Below, piece by piece: positions 52,207 through 60,567 of a stretch of 64,000 nt of DNA; within the stretch, counting starts at the first letter, position 1; each line of letters begins with the position of its first letter. The notes below the pieces were generated by a model, which ran no database searches, had not been told where the DNA came from, and was given only the letters and a program-made list of their open reading frames with translations. The stretch spans positions 9,897-73,896 of the forward strand of contig CAZNTE010000011.1 of the NCBI GenBank assembly GCA_964575895.1, read 5' to 3'. This DNA comes from Gudongella sp964575895 (lineage in GTDB: Bacteria; Bacillota; Clostridia; Tissierellales; Tissierellaceae). The translations under genes and the position numbers were made by a program.

Positions 52207-52528
52207 AATTGGAAAAATGTTAACTTTCTTTAATATATAGTTAACAATGATGAAAAATTATCAATATTATATTATCATATGATAATATATTTTTTCATAT
52301 TATTTTTTATAGATGAAACGCTAGTTTATCAAATACTTAGAAAATAGAGGATGCGCAAACGTTGACAAATACAGATTATTTAACAATATATGACAAAAAA
52401 TAGACACAATTTTTTCTGATAAATTGATGATTTTGCATGTAATCGTGGTATAATATTAATAAGTCAGAAATTTCTAAATTGAACATTTTAAATTAAAATA
52501 CACAAATTTATAAAGGGGAGGAAAGTGT
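52207..52528. other. Gene-free AT-rich region with palindrome and promoter
   Basis: No open frame is credible here. It contains a perfect 22-bp palindrome centred on CATATG (52268-52289), an isolated TTGACA (52362-52367), and a TATAAT (52449-52454) with a plausible upstream GATGAT/TTGATG box, which probably drives the coiled-coil protein gene at 52529. Confidence 0.5.
52268..52289. repeat. Perfect 22-bp palindrome
   Basis: The left half TATATTATCAT is the exact reverse complement of the right half ATGATAATATA. It may be an operator (the TATCATATGATA core resembles sites of several repressors), but AT-rich composition makes chance palindromes more likely than usual. Confidence 0.5.
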
Positions 52529-52987
52529 ATGAGTATACATCATGATATTATTAGAGATCTTAATGAACTTAGAAGAAAACTAGACTATAACACAAAAAGA
52601 AAATTACAGCTTGAAGTATATGCCAATATTGTTGCCAGAACCCAAAATTTAAATATTAAGGCAGCGGAGTATGATGATTATCTCCTAGAGATGAGTAATC
52701 TTATTAAGGAACTTAAAGAAACAGATGGAAAAGTAAAGAATGAACAGATAAGATCTTTAAAAAAAGTTAGAAGTGACCTTGTCACTGTCCTTTCTAAGGA
52801 ACACAATTTTGTAAAGAAGGGTAAATATATAACCATACTTGGAATTGGTGGCGCAATGATCGGTGGAATCCTTGGCTTTTTGGTTCTTGAGTATTTATTA
52901 TTAGGTGCAATGTTAGGAACCTTTATAGGAATAGGTATAGGATCCAAGCTTGACAATCAGGCTAAAGAAGAAGGTATGCAGATCTAA
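52529..52987 (+). CDS. Unknown protein with coiled coil and glycine-rich membrane hairpin
   Basis: This 152-residue protein has a helical, charged N-terminal part (about 1-95) with coiled-coil character and a C-terminal hydrophobic stretch (about 100-145) of two helices rich in glycine repeats (ITILGIGGAMIGGILGFLV, MLGTFIGIGIGSKLD), like a glycine-zipper hairpin. I know no family. A strong GGGGAGGAAAG site precedes ATG 52529. It is flanked by terminators and has its own promoter, so it is a single-gene unit. Confidence 0.65.
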   Translation: MSIHHDIIRDLNELRRKLDYNTKRKLQLEVYANIVARTQNLNIKAAEYDDYLLEMSNLIKELKETDGKVKNEQIRSLKKVRSDLVTVLSKEHNFVKKGKYITILGIGGAMIGGILGFLVLEYLLLGAMLGTFIGIGIGSKLDNQAKEEGMQI

Positions 52988-52996
52988 AAAATGATT

Positions 52997-53022
52997 AACT
53001 GGGTTAATTCCCAGTTTTTTTA
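52997..53022 (+). terminator. Intrinsic terminator
   Basis: A 7-bp stem AACTGGG/CCCAGTT (52997-53003 with 53010-53016) followed by a long T run. Confidence 0.88.
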
Positions 53023-53096
53023 TTTTTTTTGTCTTAAGTGACTATACTTGTGTTAGAATGGTATTGGATAGTTAAAAAGATATCAGGAGGAAAATC

Positions 53097-53876
53097 ATGA
53101 TAGAAGTTAATGGACTAAAAAAAGTGTTTCAATTGTCAAAGAAACAAATGAAAGTAAATAAGACTAGTGAGAAATATAAAGTTGCAGTTGATGGCATAGA
53201 CTTCAAGGTTTATGATAATGAAATATTTGGATTGCTTGGACCTAATGGAGCTGGTAAAACAACCACCCTAAGGTGTCTTTCTACTCTTATTGCACCAAGT
53301 AGTGGAACTATAAAGGTCAATGGATATGATTGTGTTAAAGACCCTCTAGAAGTAAGAAGCCAGTTGGCATTTTTAACTAGTGAGTTAAAACTAGATACAC
53401 ATTTTACACCTGATTATACAACAAGATTTTTTGGTAAACTTCACAATATGGATGAAGCATTGATCGAAAGAAGGATGAACCATCTTTTCGACTATTTTGG
53501 TGTAACTCCATTTCGATTTACGAAGATAGCAGATTTATCAACTGGAATGAAGCAAAAATTGTCAATAGCAGTTAGCCTAATACATGATCCTAATCTTATA
53601 ATATTTGATGAACCAACCAATGGTCTTGACATAATAACCGCAAAGGCTGTTACTGATTATTTACTGGAATTAAAATCAAAAGGAAAGACTATAATAATAT
53701 CCACCCATATGATGCATGTAGCAGAAAAATTGTGCGATAGAATAGGTATAATTATGGACGGAAGGATTAAGGCAATAGGGTCACTAGGTGAAATACTTTT
53801 ATCCACAGGGCAGGGTAGTTTGGAAGATTCATTTTTCATGTTATATGAAAGCAATAGAGGTGAAGAAAATGTTTAG
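53097..53876 (+). CDS. ABC exporter ATPase (NatA-like)
   Basis: This 259-residue ATPase has Walker A GPNGAGKTT, signature LSTGMKQKLSIAVSL, Walker B with IFDEPTNGLDI and H loop ISTHMMHVAE. The first 35 residues carry the extended lysine-rich loop seen in NatA-type sodium export ATPases. It is followed, with an eight-base overlap, by a CPBP/NatB-like permease, so an ATP-driven sodium or drug exporter is likely. AGGAGGA precedes the ATG. Confidence 0.92.
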   Translation: MIEVNGLKKVFQLSKKQMKVNKTSEKYKVAVDGIDFKVYDNEIFGLLGPNGAGKTTTLRCLSTLIAPSSGTIKVNGYDCVKDPLEVRSQLAFLTSELKLDTHFTPDYTTRFFGKLHNMDEALIERRMNHLFDYFGVTPFRFTKIADLSTGMKQKLSIAVSLIHDPNLIIFDEPTNGLDIITAKAVTDYLLELKSKGKTIIISTHMMHVAEKLCDRIGIIMDGRIKAIGSLGEILLSTGQGSLEDSFFMLYESNRGEENV

Positions 53877-55074
53877 ATCCTTACTCTTAATAGCAAAGAA
53901 AGAATTAAGAAGAGTCTTTACAGATAGAAGACTAATTATCACTAGTTTTATTTTACCTATGGTAAGCATAGCTATAATCTATTCTTTAATGGGTATAATG
54001 ATTGGGAGAGCTGAAGATGATATAATGACTCATGTAACGAGATTAAGTGGAGAAAATGTACCAGCTTCAATACAAGAGATGATTAAGGCTGATCCTACAA
54101 TTGATTTATCCATTGAAAGTTTATCTAGAAATGACGTTGAAAAATTACTGCTTAATGGGGATATTGACTATCACATTATTTTTGATGCTGACTTTGATAG
54201 TAAGATTTTAAATTTTCAATCAGGAGAAGTTCCCTTAGTTACTGGATTATACTCACCAAAGCATGATTATTCAATGCAGGCAAATTATAAAGTGAGTTCA
54301 CTATTAGAAAATTATAGACATATTACTTTGGCAAATAGATTAGGAGATGAATCATTTATACAAGTATATAATATGGAGTCAAATGAGATTGAGATCCCTG
54401 ACGAAGATAAGGGAATAGACAGAGGTTTTGCCAGCATGATACCATTATTAGTATCCATATTTATTTTTGCTGGTGCTATGGGAATAGGTATTGATTCCAT
54501 TGCTGGAGAAAAAGAGAGAGGTACCATGGCAAGTATGTTAATAACACCTATTGACAGGTCCTTAATAATTGGTGGTAAAATACTTAGTCTTTCAGTAGTT
54601 GCTCTCATATCCATGAGCTCATCTTTCATGGGAGTACTAATATCCATACCATTTTCTGCAAGAATATTTTCATCTACTGGTTCATTTGAATTTTCTCAAT
54701 TAGCAATGAGTTCCTTGGACCTAGGCTTATTCTTCATTTCCATGATTGGATTAGTGGGAATGTATGTAACCATGATTGCAGTCTTATCAATGATAGCAAA
54801 CTCAGTTAAGGAAGCGGGGGCTTATATTACACCGGCTTATATGTTGGTAATGATCAGTGGATTTATGAATATGTTTGGGTCATCAGATGGATCTAAAATC
54901 TTTGAATTTATTCCCATATATAATAACTTGATAAGTATGAACAAGATATTATCTGGTGATGGATCAGTTACTCTAGCATTGATAACACTTCTTACATCAG
55001 TAGCCGTTACATTGATTATGCTACTTATTGCCAGAGGTCTTATGGAAAAAGAAAAAGTCGTGTTTCCTTCTTAG
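53869..55074 (+). CDS. ABC exporter permease (NatB-like)
   Basis: From ATG 53869 this is a 401-residue membrane protein: a first helix near residues 20-42, a large external domain (about 45-180) and five to six further helices. It has the ABC2 permease segment AGEKERGTMASMLITPIDRSLIIGGKI, typical of NatB. The ATG follows AGAGGTGAAG within the end of the ATPase gene; the open frame further upstream is an accidental extension. Substrate (Na+ or a drug) is by analogy. Confidence 0.9.
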   Translation: MFRSLLLIAKKELRRVFTDRRLIITSFILPMVSIAIIYSLMGIMIGRAEDDIMTHVTRLSGENVPASIQEMIKADPTIDLSIESLSRNDVEKLLLNGDIDYHIIFDADFDSKILNFQSGEVPLVTGLYSPKHDYSMQANYKVSSLLENYRHITLANRLGDESFIQVYNMESNEIEIPDEDKGIDRGFASMIPLLVSIFIFAGAMGIGIDSIAGEKERGTMASMLITPIDRSLIIGGKILSLSVVALISMSSSFMGVLISIPFSARIFSSTGSFEFSQLAMSSLDLGLFFISMIGLVGMYVTMIAVLSMIANSVKEAGAYITPAYMLVMISGFMNMFGSSDGSKIFEFIPIYNNLISMNKILSGDGSVTLALITLLTSVAVTLIMLLIARGLMEKEKVVFPS

Positions 55075-55092
55075 ATTTTAAAGGAAAGGGTA

Positions 55093-55635
55093 GTGAATAT
55101 TATGGATTTAAGAATTCAAAAACTTGATGATTCCTACAAAGGATTGCAGGTAGATTACAGCTACACATCACAATTTTACTATGATATTCAAAAAACATAC
55201 AATGATGAAAGTATTAATTTTAGATTGACTAAAAAGCACTTTTCAACACCTATAGAAAAAAGATTTCAAGATAAACTCTTGGAAGACTACCTTGAAAAAC
55301 CAACCTTATTTGGAGCTTATATTAAGGAGAAGTTGGTAGGTTATTTAGAAGTTAATCATGAAAAATGGAACAATCGAATGCGAATAACCAATATTCTAAT
55401 TTTTGATAAATATAGAAGAGAAGGAATTGGGACAGCATTAATGGAAAAAGCTATTGAAACATCAAGAAATCATGGTTGCAGAGCTATAGTTTTGGAGACT
55501 CAGAGTTGTAACTATCCTGCAATTAGCTTTTATAAGAAGATGGGATTTAGGATTATAGGATTTGATTTAGAGGCATACTCAAATGAAGATGTTGAAAAGC
55601 TTGAGTATAGACTGGAAATGGGCATGAAGATATAA
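55093..55635 (+). CDS. GNAT acetyltransferase, streptothricin-acetyltransferase-like
   Basis: This 180-residue protein has the acetyl-CoA motif FDKYRREGIGTALMEKAIE and the C-terminal LETQSCNYPAISFYKKMGF followed by GFDLEAYSN. The LETQ...N...FY and D..YSN pattern is that of streptothricin acetyltransferases of the Sat/SatA type. Resistance to streptothricin is possible but not shown; many homologues have other roles. GTG 55093 and ATG 55102 both follow AAGGAAAGGG. It lies 18 bases after the NatB-like gene and may share its transcript. Confidence 0.8.
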   Translation: MNIMDLRIQKLDDSYKGLQVDYSYTSQFYYDIQKTYNDESINFRLTKKHFSTPIEKRFQDKLLEDYLEKPTLFGAYIKEKLVGYLEVNHEKWNNRMRITNILIFDKYRREGIGTALMEKAIETSRNHGCRAIVLETQSCNYPAISFYKKMGFRIIGFDLEAYSNEDVEKLEYRLEMGMKI

Positions 55636-55660
55636 GGGGATCTTGTATCCCCTATTAATT
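55635..55660 (+). terminator. Hairpin after the acetyltransferase
   Basis: A 7-bp stem AGGGGAT/ATCCCCT (55635-55641 with 55647-55653); the T run comes only about 15 bases later, so termination may be partial. Confidence 0.5.
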
Positions 55661-55727
55661 TGAATTTTTTTGCTTATTTAGGGTATTAAGACATATATGA
55701 ATTAGTCACAATATTGGAGGAAGTAAA

Positions 55728-57044
55728 ATGAAAAAGCTTATTTTATCATTAATTATCGCAATTATACTAGTTCCGAATATATCTGAAGCTGCACCATCGC
55801 AATGGGCTCTTAGTGAGGTTAATAAAGCAAAAGAGTATGATTTACTAACTCCAAGCTTAATGGATAAGTACCAAGGTAGCATAACTCGCCAGGAGTTTGC
55901 TGAATTGGTAGTCAAACTATATGCTGGAATAACAGGAGAAGAAATTATAATTACAGATGATAATCCCTTCAGTGATACAAGTAATCCTGAAGTTATCAAA
56001 GCCTATAATCTTGGAATAGTGCAGGGTGTGGGAGGAGGATTGTATTCCCCATTAACCAATATAACTAGAGAGCAAATAGCTGTTATGTATTTTAGACTCC
56101 TTAGCTCTATTGATTCAGGTTATGTCAATGATTTTGGGGATTTAACCTTTAAGGATAAGGAGACAATTAGCTCATGGGCTGTAAGTGAAGTGAAGTTTTT
56201 GAATAATATTGGAACTATTAAAGGATACGAGGATAATACCTTTAGGTCACTAAGAAATACTAGTAAAGAAGAAGCTATAGCCTTAACTGTGAGACTATAT
56301 GAAAACTATAGGTACCTACCACCAAAGAATATTACTGCTAATGTGGTTACTGGTTTAAGGGTAAATCTACAATGGGATGATAACGGTTCAGATTACTATA
56401 AAGTTTACGAATCCTATGATGGGGGAGATAGTTGGTTTGAGGTACTGGATCCCTACGGTAGAAATAATTGGGGATGGTATCCTGAGTTTTCAGTCGAGGT
56501 TATTGGATATGAAAAAGGTGATGTAGTTCAATTTAGGGTTGCATCAGTTAAAGATGGAGTAACTTCAGCTTATGGGCACTCAAATAGCATAGAATTACCA
56601 CAAGGGATGACTGCTGAAGATTTAGTAAATCATTTGTATGATTTTTACCCTTCCATGAATGTTAATAATATCCAGGTGCCATTTAGTTACTATGATGTGT
56701 TAGTCTCAAATGATGGTACAGTAACAAGTATTCATCTATATGTTGATGACGATGGCTTTGATAAATATCTTCAATCTGATGCTATTAGCAGGGTTAATAT
56801 TGCAAAAGAGCTCAGAAGCCTAAGTCTATATTATAGAGAACAGGTACTAACAGATGTTGAAATAATGGTAATATTTTCTTCCAGTTATGAGACCAGTCCA
56901 GACTTTCTAGAAGAGAATTTTATCGAACCTGATGTGATTCATTATGATGAATATGAGAGAATATATTATGTTTGGTACCCCTTAATTGATGTTTTCAGTT
57001 ATGACAACATATATTTCACTTGGTATGGATCCTATAATTTTTAA
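55728..57044 (+). CDS. SLH-domain surface protein B with fibronectin-like domain
   Basis: This 438-residue protein has a signal peptide (to about SEAA), an N-terminal SLH region (about 24-195) with SQWALSEVNKAKEYDLL, ITRQEFAELVVKLY, GIVQGVGGGLYSPLTNITRE and TSKEEAIALTVRLYE, a fibronectin-like beta domain (about 198-288) with LRVNLQWDDNGSDYYKVYES, and an unknown C-terminal domain (about 290-438). It should sit on the cell wall polymer. It resembles SLH protein A at 20260 in the SLH part but with the domain order reversed. AGGAGGAAG precedes the ATG, and a thermonuclease gene follows after 23 bases. Confidence 0.88.
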   Translation: MKKLILSLIIAIILVPNISEAAPSQWALSEVNKAKEYDLLTPSLMDKYQGSITRQEFAELVVKLYAGITGEEIIITDDNPFSDTSNPEVIKAYNLGIVQGVGGGLYSPLTNITREQIAVMYFRLLSSIDSGYVNDFGDLTFKDKETISSWAVSEVKFLNNIGTIKGYEDNTFRSLRNTSKEEAIALTVRLYENYRYLPPKNITANVVTGLRVNLQWDDNGSDYYKVYESYDGGDSWFEVLDPYGRNNWGWYPEFSVEVIGYEKGDVVQFRVASVKDGVTSAYGHSNSIELPQGMTAEDLVNHLYDFYPSMNVNNIQVPFSYYDVLVSNDGTVTSIHLYVDDDGFDKYLQSDAISRVNIAKELRSLSLYYREQVLTDVEIMVIFSSSYETSPDFLEENFIEPDVIHYDEYERIYYVWYPLIDVFSYDNIYFTWYGSYNF

Positions 57045-57067
57045 CAGATTTTGCCTAGGAGGCAGTC

Positions 57068-57529
57068 ATGAAGAAGTTATTTAACAATGCTACTTGGATG
57101 GCAATTTTTATATCTATCTTGATAGTAGCATCTATGGCAATTAACCAGAATGATACTGATTTGTATAGGGTTGATAGAGTTATAGATGGGGATACAATAA
57201 TTGTGGATCTTGATGGTGAACTTGAAATTGTTAGATTAATAGGAGTGGACTCTCCAGAGAGTGTTAACCCTGACTCAGCATTAAATACACCTGAAGGAGT
57301 AGAAGCTTCAGATTATACAAAGGAAGCTCTCCTAAATAAAAAAGTAAGATTGGAAAAGGATATTCAAGAAAGAGATAAGTATGGAAGGATTTTAGCCTAT
57401 GTATTTTTAGAAGAGGAATTTTTTAATGCTAAGATTATAGAGGATGGATATGCATCGGTTTTGATCATTCCACCTAATGTTAAGTATGAAAAAGAAATAA
57501 GGGAAGCAAAGGAAAGAAAGGCTAAATAG
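57068..57529 (+). CDS. Exported or membrane-anchored thermonuclease (SNase family)
   Basis: This 153-residue protein has one N-terminal hydrophobic helix (about 10-25) and a staphylococcal-nuclease-like domain. Calcium and catalytic residues are in place: RVIDGDTI, R56-x4-D61-x2-E64 (VRLIGVDSPE) and R107 (YGRILAYVF). It cuts DNA or RNA outside the cell in a calcium-dependent way. AGGAGG precedes ATG 57068. It follows SLH protein B closely and ends in a terminator that begins inside the coding end, so the two form one unit. Confidence 0.92.
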   Translation: MKKLFNNATWMAIFISILIVASMAINQNDTDLYRVDRVIDGDTIIVDLDGELEIVRLIGVDSPESVNPDSALNTPEGVEASDYTKEALLNKKVRLEKDIQERDKYGRILAYVFLEEEFFNAKIIEDGYASVLIIPPNVKYEKEIREAKERKAK

Positions 57530-57540
57530 AGCCTTTTTTT
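57517..57540 (+). terminator. Intrinsic terminator overlapping the nuclease gene end
   Basis: A 7-bp stem AAAGGCT/AGCCTTT (57517-57523 with 57530-57536) followed by further T residues. Confidence 0.8.
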
Positions 57541-57624
57541 CGTATCCAAATTGTAATATTATCCTTGATTGATATGGGGTAATTATATAATGTAAAAATA
57601 CTCCGAAAAAGAGGAGGAAGAGAT

Positions 57625-59469
57625 ATGAGTGGTATAAAAGAATCAGTTCTTAAAGTATATAAAGGGGCTATAAAATCATTTAGTGATTATCCTGTTTCCA
57701 TGATAAGTGCTCTACTTTTTTCATTGGTGACTGTTGTTAGAATCCAAATGGAGTGGGAAGTTCAGCAAGATTTTAGTCTGCTGTTAAATAGTCTTCATTT
57801 TGCACTAGCACTAGCTGCAGCATCGGGGATGGCTTTAATTGCCTATGTTAGAAGCAGAAAGAATTCTCAAAGAGATTTTATATACGCAAATTTAGCAGCG
57901 GCAGTTATAGGTCTTATAACTTTCATACTCCTTTATTTTTTAAGCAGTACACAAAGTTATTACACCTATGATTATCTTAGACTAACAGATCTTTCTGTAT
58001 TTAGAGTTATGGCATTGATATACTCATCTGTTATTCTATTTGTAATTTTTGCAGGTCACCCAAAAGAGAGTCCTGACTTTTCCAAATCTCTTTATATGAC
58101 CATTAGAGCAGGGGCTGTGGCTTTAATATATGGTTTAGTAATAATGGGTGGTTCCTCTGCAGTGGCAGGAGCGATACAAGCATTATTATTTAGGGATATG
58201 AGTTACAAAGTATATCAATATTTAGGCACTATATCTGGATTCTTAGGTTTCTCAATCTTTTTAGGATACTTTCCGGATCTTAGCAAGAAAGACAGAGATG
58301 ATAAGCGTTCATATGCTGAGGAACAATCAAGATTTGTAGAAGTTTTGCTTGACTATATATTAATACCTATAGCCCTAGCCTTAACAGTGGTATTTTTAGT
58401 TTGGACAGTTAGAACATCAATTCAAGGGATAGAGACATCATTTATTCAATTATCTGGAATTGCTACTAGTTATGCTCTTGGAGGACTACTTCTTCATGTA
58501 TTGGTTACAAATCATGAGGGTTCACTTCCAATGTTTTATAAAAAGGTCTTTCCTATAACAGCTTTAGTGATTCTAGGATTTCAATTATGGGCATTAATTG
58601 TTCAAATTTCTCAAAATGGATTAATGGATACCGAGTACTCCTTTAGTCTTATATGGATATTTACTGTAATTTCAGTGATTCTATTATTATTTAAAAGGAA
58701 AAAATCTCATATTCCAATTAGTTTAATTTCGATTTTAGTTGTTCTAATTGCAGTATTACCTTTGGTTGGTTATCACTCTTTACCATATAGATCCCAGTTA
58801 TCGAAACTAGAAAATATCTTAGAATCAGAAGGGATGCTTTCTAATAATCAGATAAATAAAAGTGCTGATCCAAGTCAAGAATCAAAAGAGATAATTACAG
58901 AGATTGTACTTTATCTAGTTTATAAAGATAATGATAACCATCCGCAGTGGTTTAGCAAGGACTTGAGAGAAAACAACAATTTCCAAGAAACATTTGGATT
59001 CCAGCACACGTGGCCATCATATGAAGGAGATGGACCAAAATTTTACGGAACAAATCTAGTCATGCCAGCTGAGAAGATTGATATATCGTCTTATTCCAAT
59101 CTAATTGTTCTTAGTGACTATATGGTGAAAGATTTAGCTGAAGTTAAATTCAGTGGTGTTAAGGGAGTATATATATTTAATTGGTCAATGATGAGGGGTC
59201 AAGAATCTCCACTCTTTAGCGTAACCTTAAATGGGGAGTTAATAATAGAGGAAAGTTTTGACAAATATTTAAGCGATCTAGCCAAAAGATACCCACCATC
59301 AGATATATATACTAAAGTAGCAGACATTGAAGATATGCTTTATATAATAGCTACTGATGATATAAACATTATGCTAGTATTTAATGGTATAGATATTAAT
59401 ATAAATGAAGATAAATCAAAATACTATTTCATGAATTTAAATTCAATATATTTAGAAGAGAATAATTAA
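57625..59469 (+). CDS. Large membrane protein, DUF4153-like
   Basis: This 614-residue protein has about 13 hydrophobic helices in the first 390 residues and a C-terminal external domain of about 210 residues with no enzyme motif I recognise. The layout and N-terminal AIKSFSDYPVSMISALLFSLVTVVRI resemble DUF4153 proteins, whose role is unknown. GGAGGAAGAG precedes ATG 57625. It is a single-gene unit ending at a bidirectional terminator. Confidence 0.7.
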   Translation: MSGIKESVLKVYKGAIKSFSDYPVSMISALLFSLVTVVRIQMEWEVQQDFSLLLNSLHFALALAAASGMALIAYVRSRKNSQRDFIYANLAAAVIGLITFILLYFLSSTQSYYTYDYLRLTDLSVFRVMALIYSSVILFVIFAGHPKESPDFSKSLYMTIRAGAVALIYGLVIMGGSSAVAGAIQALLFRDMSYKVYQYLGTISGFLGFSIFLGYFPDLSKKDRDDKRSYAEEQSRFVEVLLDYILIPIALALTVVFLVWTVRTSIQGIETSFIQLSGIATSYALGGLLLHVLVTNHEGSLPMFYKKVFPITALVILGFQLWALIVQISQNGLMDTEYSFSLIWIFTVISVILLLFKRKKSHIPISLISILVVLIAVLPLVGYHSLPYRSQLSKLENILESEGMLSNNQINKSADPSQESKEIITEIVLYLVYKDNDNHPQWFSKDLRENNNFQETFGFQHTWPSYEGDGPKFYGTNLVMPAEKIDISSYSNLIVLSDYMVKDLAEVKFSGVKGVYIFNWSMMRGQESPLFSVTLNGELIIEESFDKYLSDLAKRYPPSDIYTKVADIEDMLYIIATDDINIMLVFNGIDININEDKSKYYFMNLNSIYLEENN

Positions 59470-59479
59470 TTTAACAACA

Positions 59480-59519
59480 AATAATAATCCCCTAAGAAAT
59501 TTCTTAGGGGATTATTATT
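59480..59519. terminator. 40-bp perfect palindrome, bidirectional terminator
   Basis: Bases 59480-59499 are the exact reverse complement of 59500-59519. The core stem CCCCTAAGAAA with T-rich flanks on both strands serves the converging DUF4153-like and ferredoxin genes. Confidence 0.85.
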
Positions 59520-59739
59520 ACCTGAAAGTAATAGCACCATGTGGACAGACTTGGATACACTTTCCACATCCTATACAATTCTCATCATTAACAAAAACCT
59601 TTCCCATGAAGAAGCCTTCTCTTTCAATAGCTTTTGTAGGGCAGACTCTTTTTGATGGGCAAAAAGGAGACTTATCACATTTAGACTCCATTATGTAAGC
59701 TTTTTTCGATTTATTACTTTTATTCTTATTTTTTTTCAT
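59518..59739 (-). CDS. Small 4Fe-4S ferredoxin-like protein
   Basis: From ATG 59739 this is a 73-residue protein with a very lysine-rich N terminus. The second cluster site is canonical (CIGCGKCIQVCPHGAI). The first region has C-x5-C-x5-CP (CDKSPFCPSKRVCPTKAI), which is not a standard cluster motif, so it may bind one or two clusters. It should carry electrons in an unknown reaction. GGGAGGGT fixes the ATG; TTG 59754 overlaps that site. Confidence 0.87.
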   Translation of the reverse strand: MKKNKNKSNKSKKAYIMESKCDKSPFCPSKRVCPTKAIEREGFFMGKVFVNDENCIGCGKCIQVCPHGAITFR

Positions 59740-59792
59740 CTTATACCCTCCCAAAACAATTATATACGGGGAGGGGGTATATGTAAAGAATT

Positions 59793-60401
59793 TTAAAAAA
59801 TGAAGTCACAAGTTTTATTTATTTCAAATTCCTTGAAATAGGATTCTTCCAGAGGCAACCACTCTTTAATGTATCTATCTAATTTTTCTTGGTTACTCCT
59901 TTCTAATATTCGTGATTTTTGATCTTCATCTTGTGAACTTAAGAAGACCTTTAGGTCATATATTTGGGTATACTTGGGGTGGAGGCTGTAGACACCTTCA
60001 ATAATAAGCATTGGTTTTGTTAGTGCTATTATTTTATCTTCTATGTAGTCCATTTTGGAGCAATCAAACTTCCTATACACTAACTTTTCTTGATCCATGT
60101 TATTTACAATTTCATCGATAAATCTTTCGTAATGAATATTACCACCAATTTCATTTAGTCTTTTTTCACTTCTCAAATCCTTTGGAAGAAAAAAATCATC
60201 CATATGTATAACATCAACTCCATATATATCCTTAAGGGCATTTGCCAAGGTTGTTTTGCCGCTAGCGCTATTTCCATCAATACCTATTATGACCCTATCT
60301 TTTTTTTCAAGGTATTCTTCGATTTTGAGAAATAAATCAAGAAATCTCGATATTTCTTCCTTTGTCTTGTTTATCATGTCTTTTTTTTGGGTTTCATTCA
60401 T
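59793..60401 (-). CDS. Uridine-kinase-like P-loop protein
   Basis: This 202-residue protein has Walker A GNSASGKTT, then IHMDDFFLP, IEGVYSLHPKY and a basic LID region RSNQEKLDRYIKEW, the pattern of the uridine kinase/phosphoribulokinase superfamily. It differs from classical Udk in length and in the C-terminal end, so a nucleoside or other small-molecule kinase is likely, substrate open. GGAGG precedes the ATG at 60401. It lies between ferredoxin and the divergent catalase gene. Confidence 0.82.
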   Translation of the reverse strand: MNETQKKDMINKTKEEISRFLDLFLKIEEYLEKKDRVIIGIDGNSASGKTTLANALKDIYGVDVIHMDDFFLPKDLRSEKRLNEIGGNIHYERFIDEIVNNMDQEKLVYRKFDCSKMDYIEDKIIALTKPMLIIEGVYSLHPKYTQIYDLKVFLSSQDEDQKSRILERSNQEKLDRYIKEWLPLEESYFKEFEINKTCDFIF

Positions 60402-60505
60402 ACCTAATCCTCCATTTAACCTGATTTATTATATGTATATATAAATTTTACCAGTATAATTAGGATTTAGCAAATTCTGTAACTATTATAAATTAATTGA
60501 ATTAT

Positions 60506-60532
60506 TTGACAATATTAGGGTAGATATATAGA
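60506..60532 (+). promoter_or_regulatory. Possible catalase promoter
   Basis: TTGACA (60506-60511) is perfect, and TATAGA (60527-60532) follows at 15 bases, a short spacing. I looked for a PerR box (TTATAATnATTATAA) and found only partial AT-rich matches. Confidence 0.35.
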
Positions 60533-60567
60533 GACTGATTATAAGAAAATTAGTAAGGAGGGTTTAT

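Noticed and set aside
60402..60567. PerR box before catalase
   Set aside because: Only partial matches to TTATAATnATTATAA were found in this AT-rich DNA.
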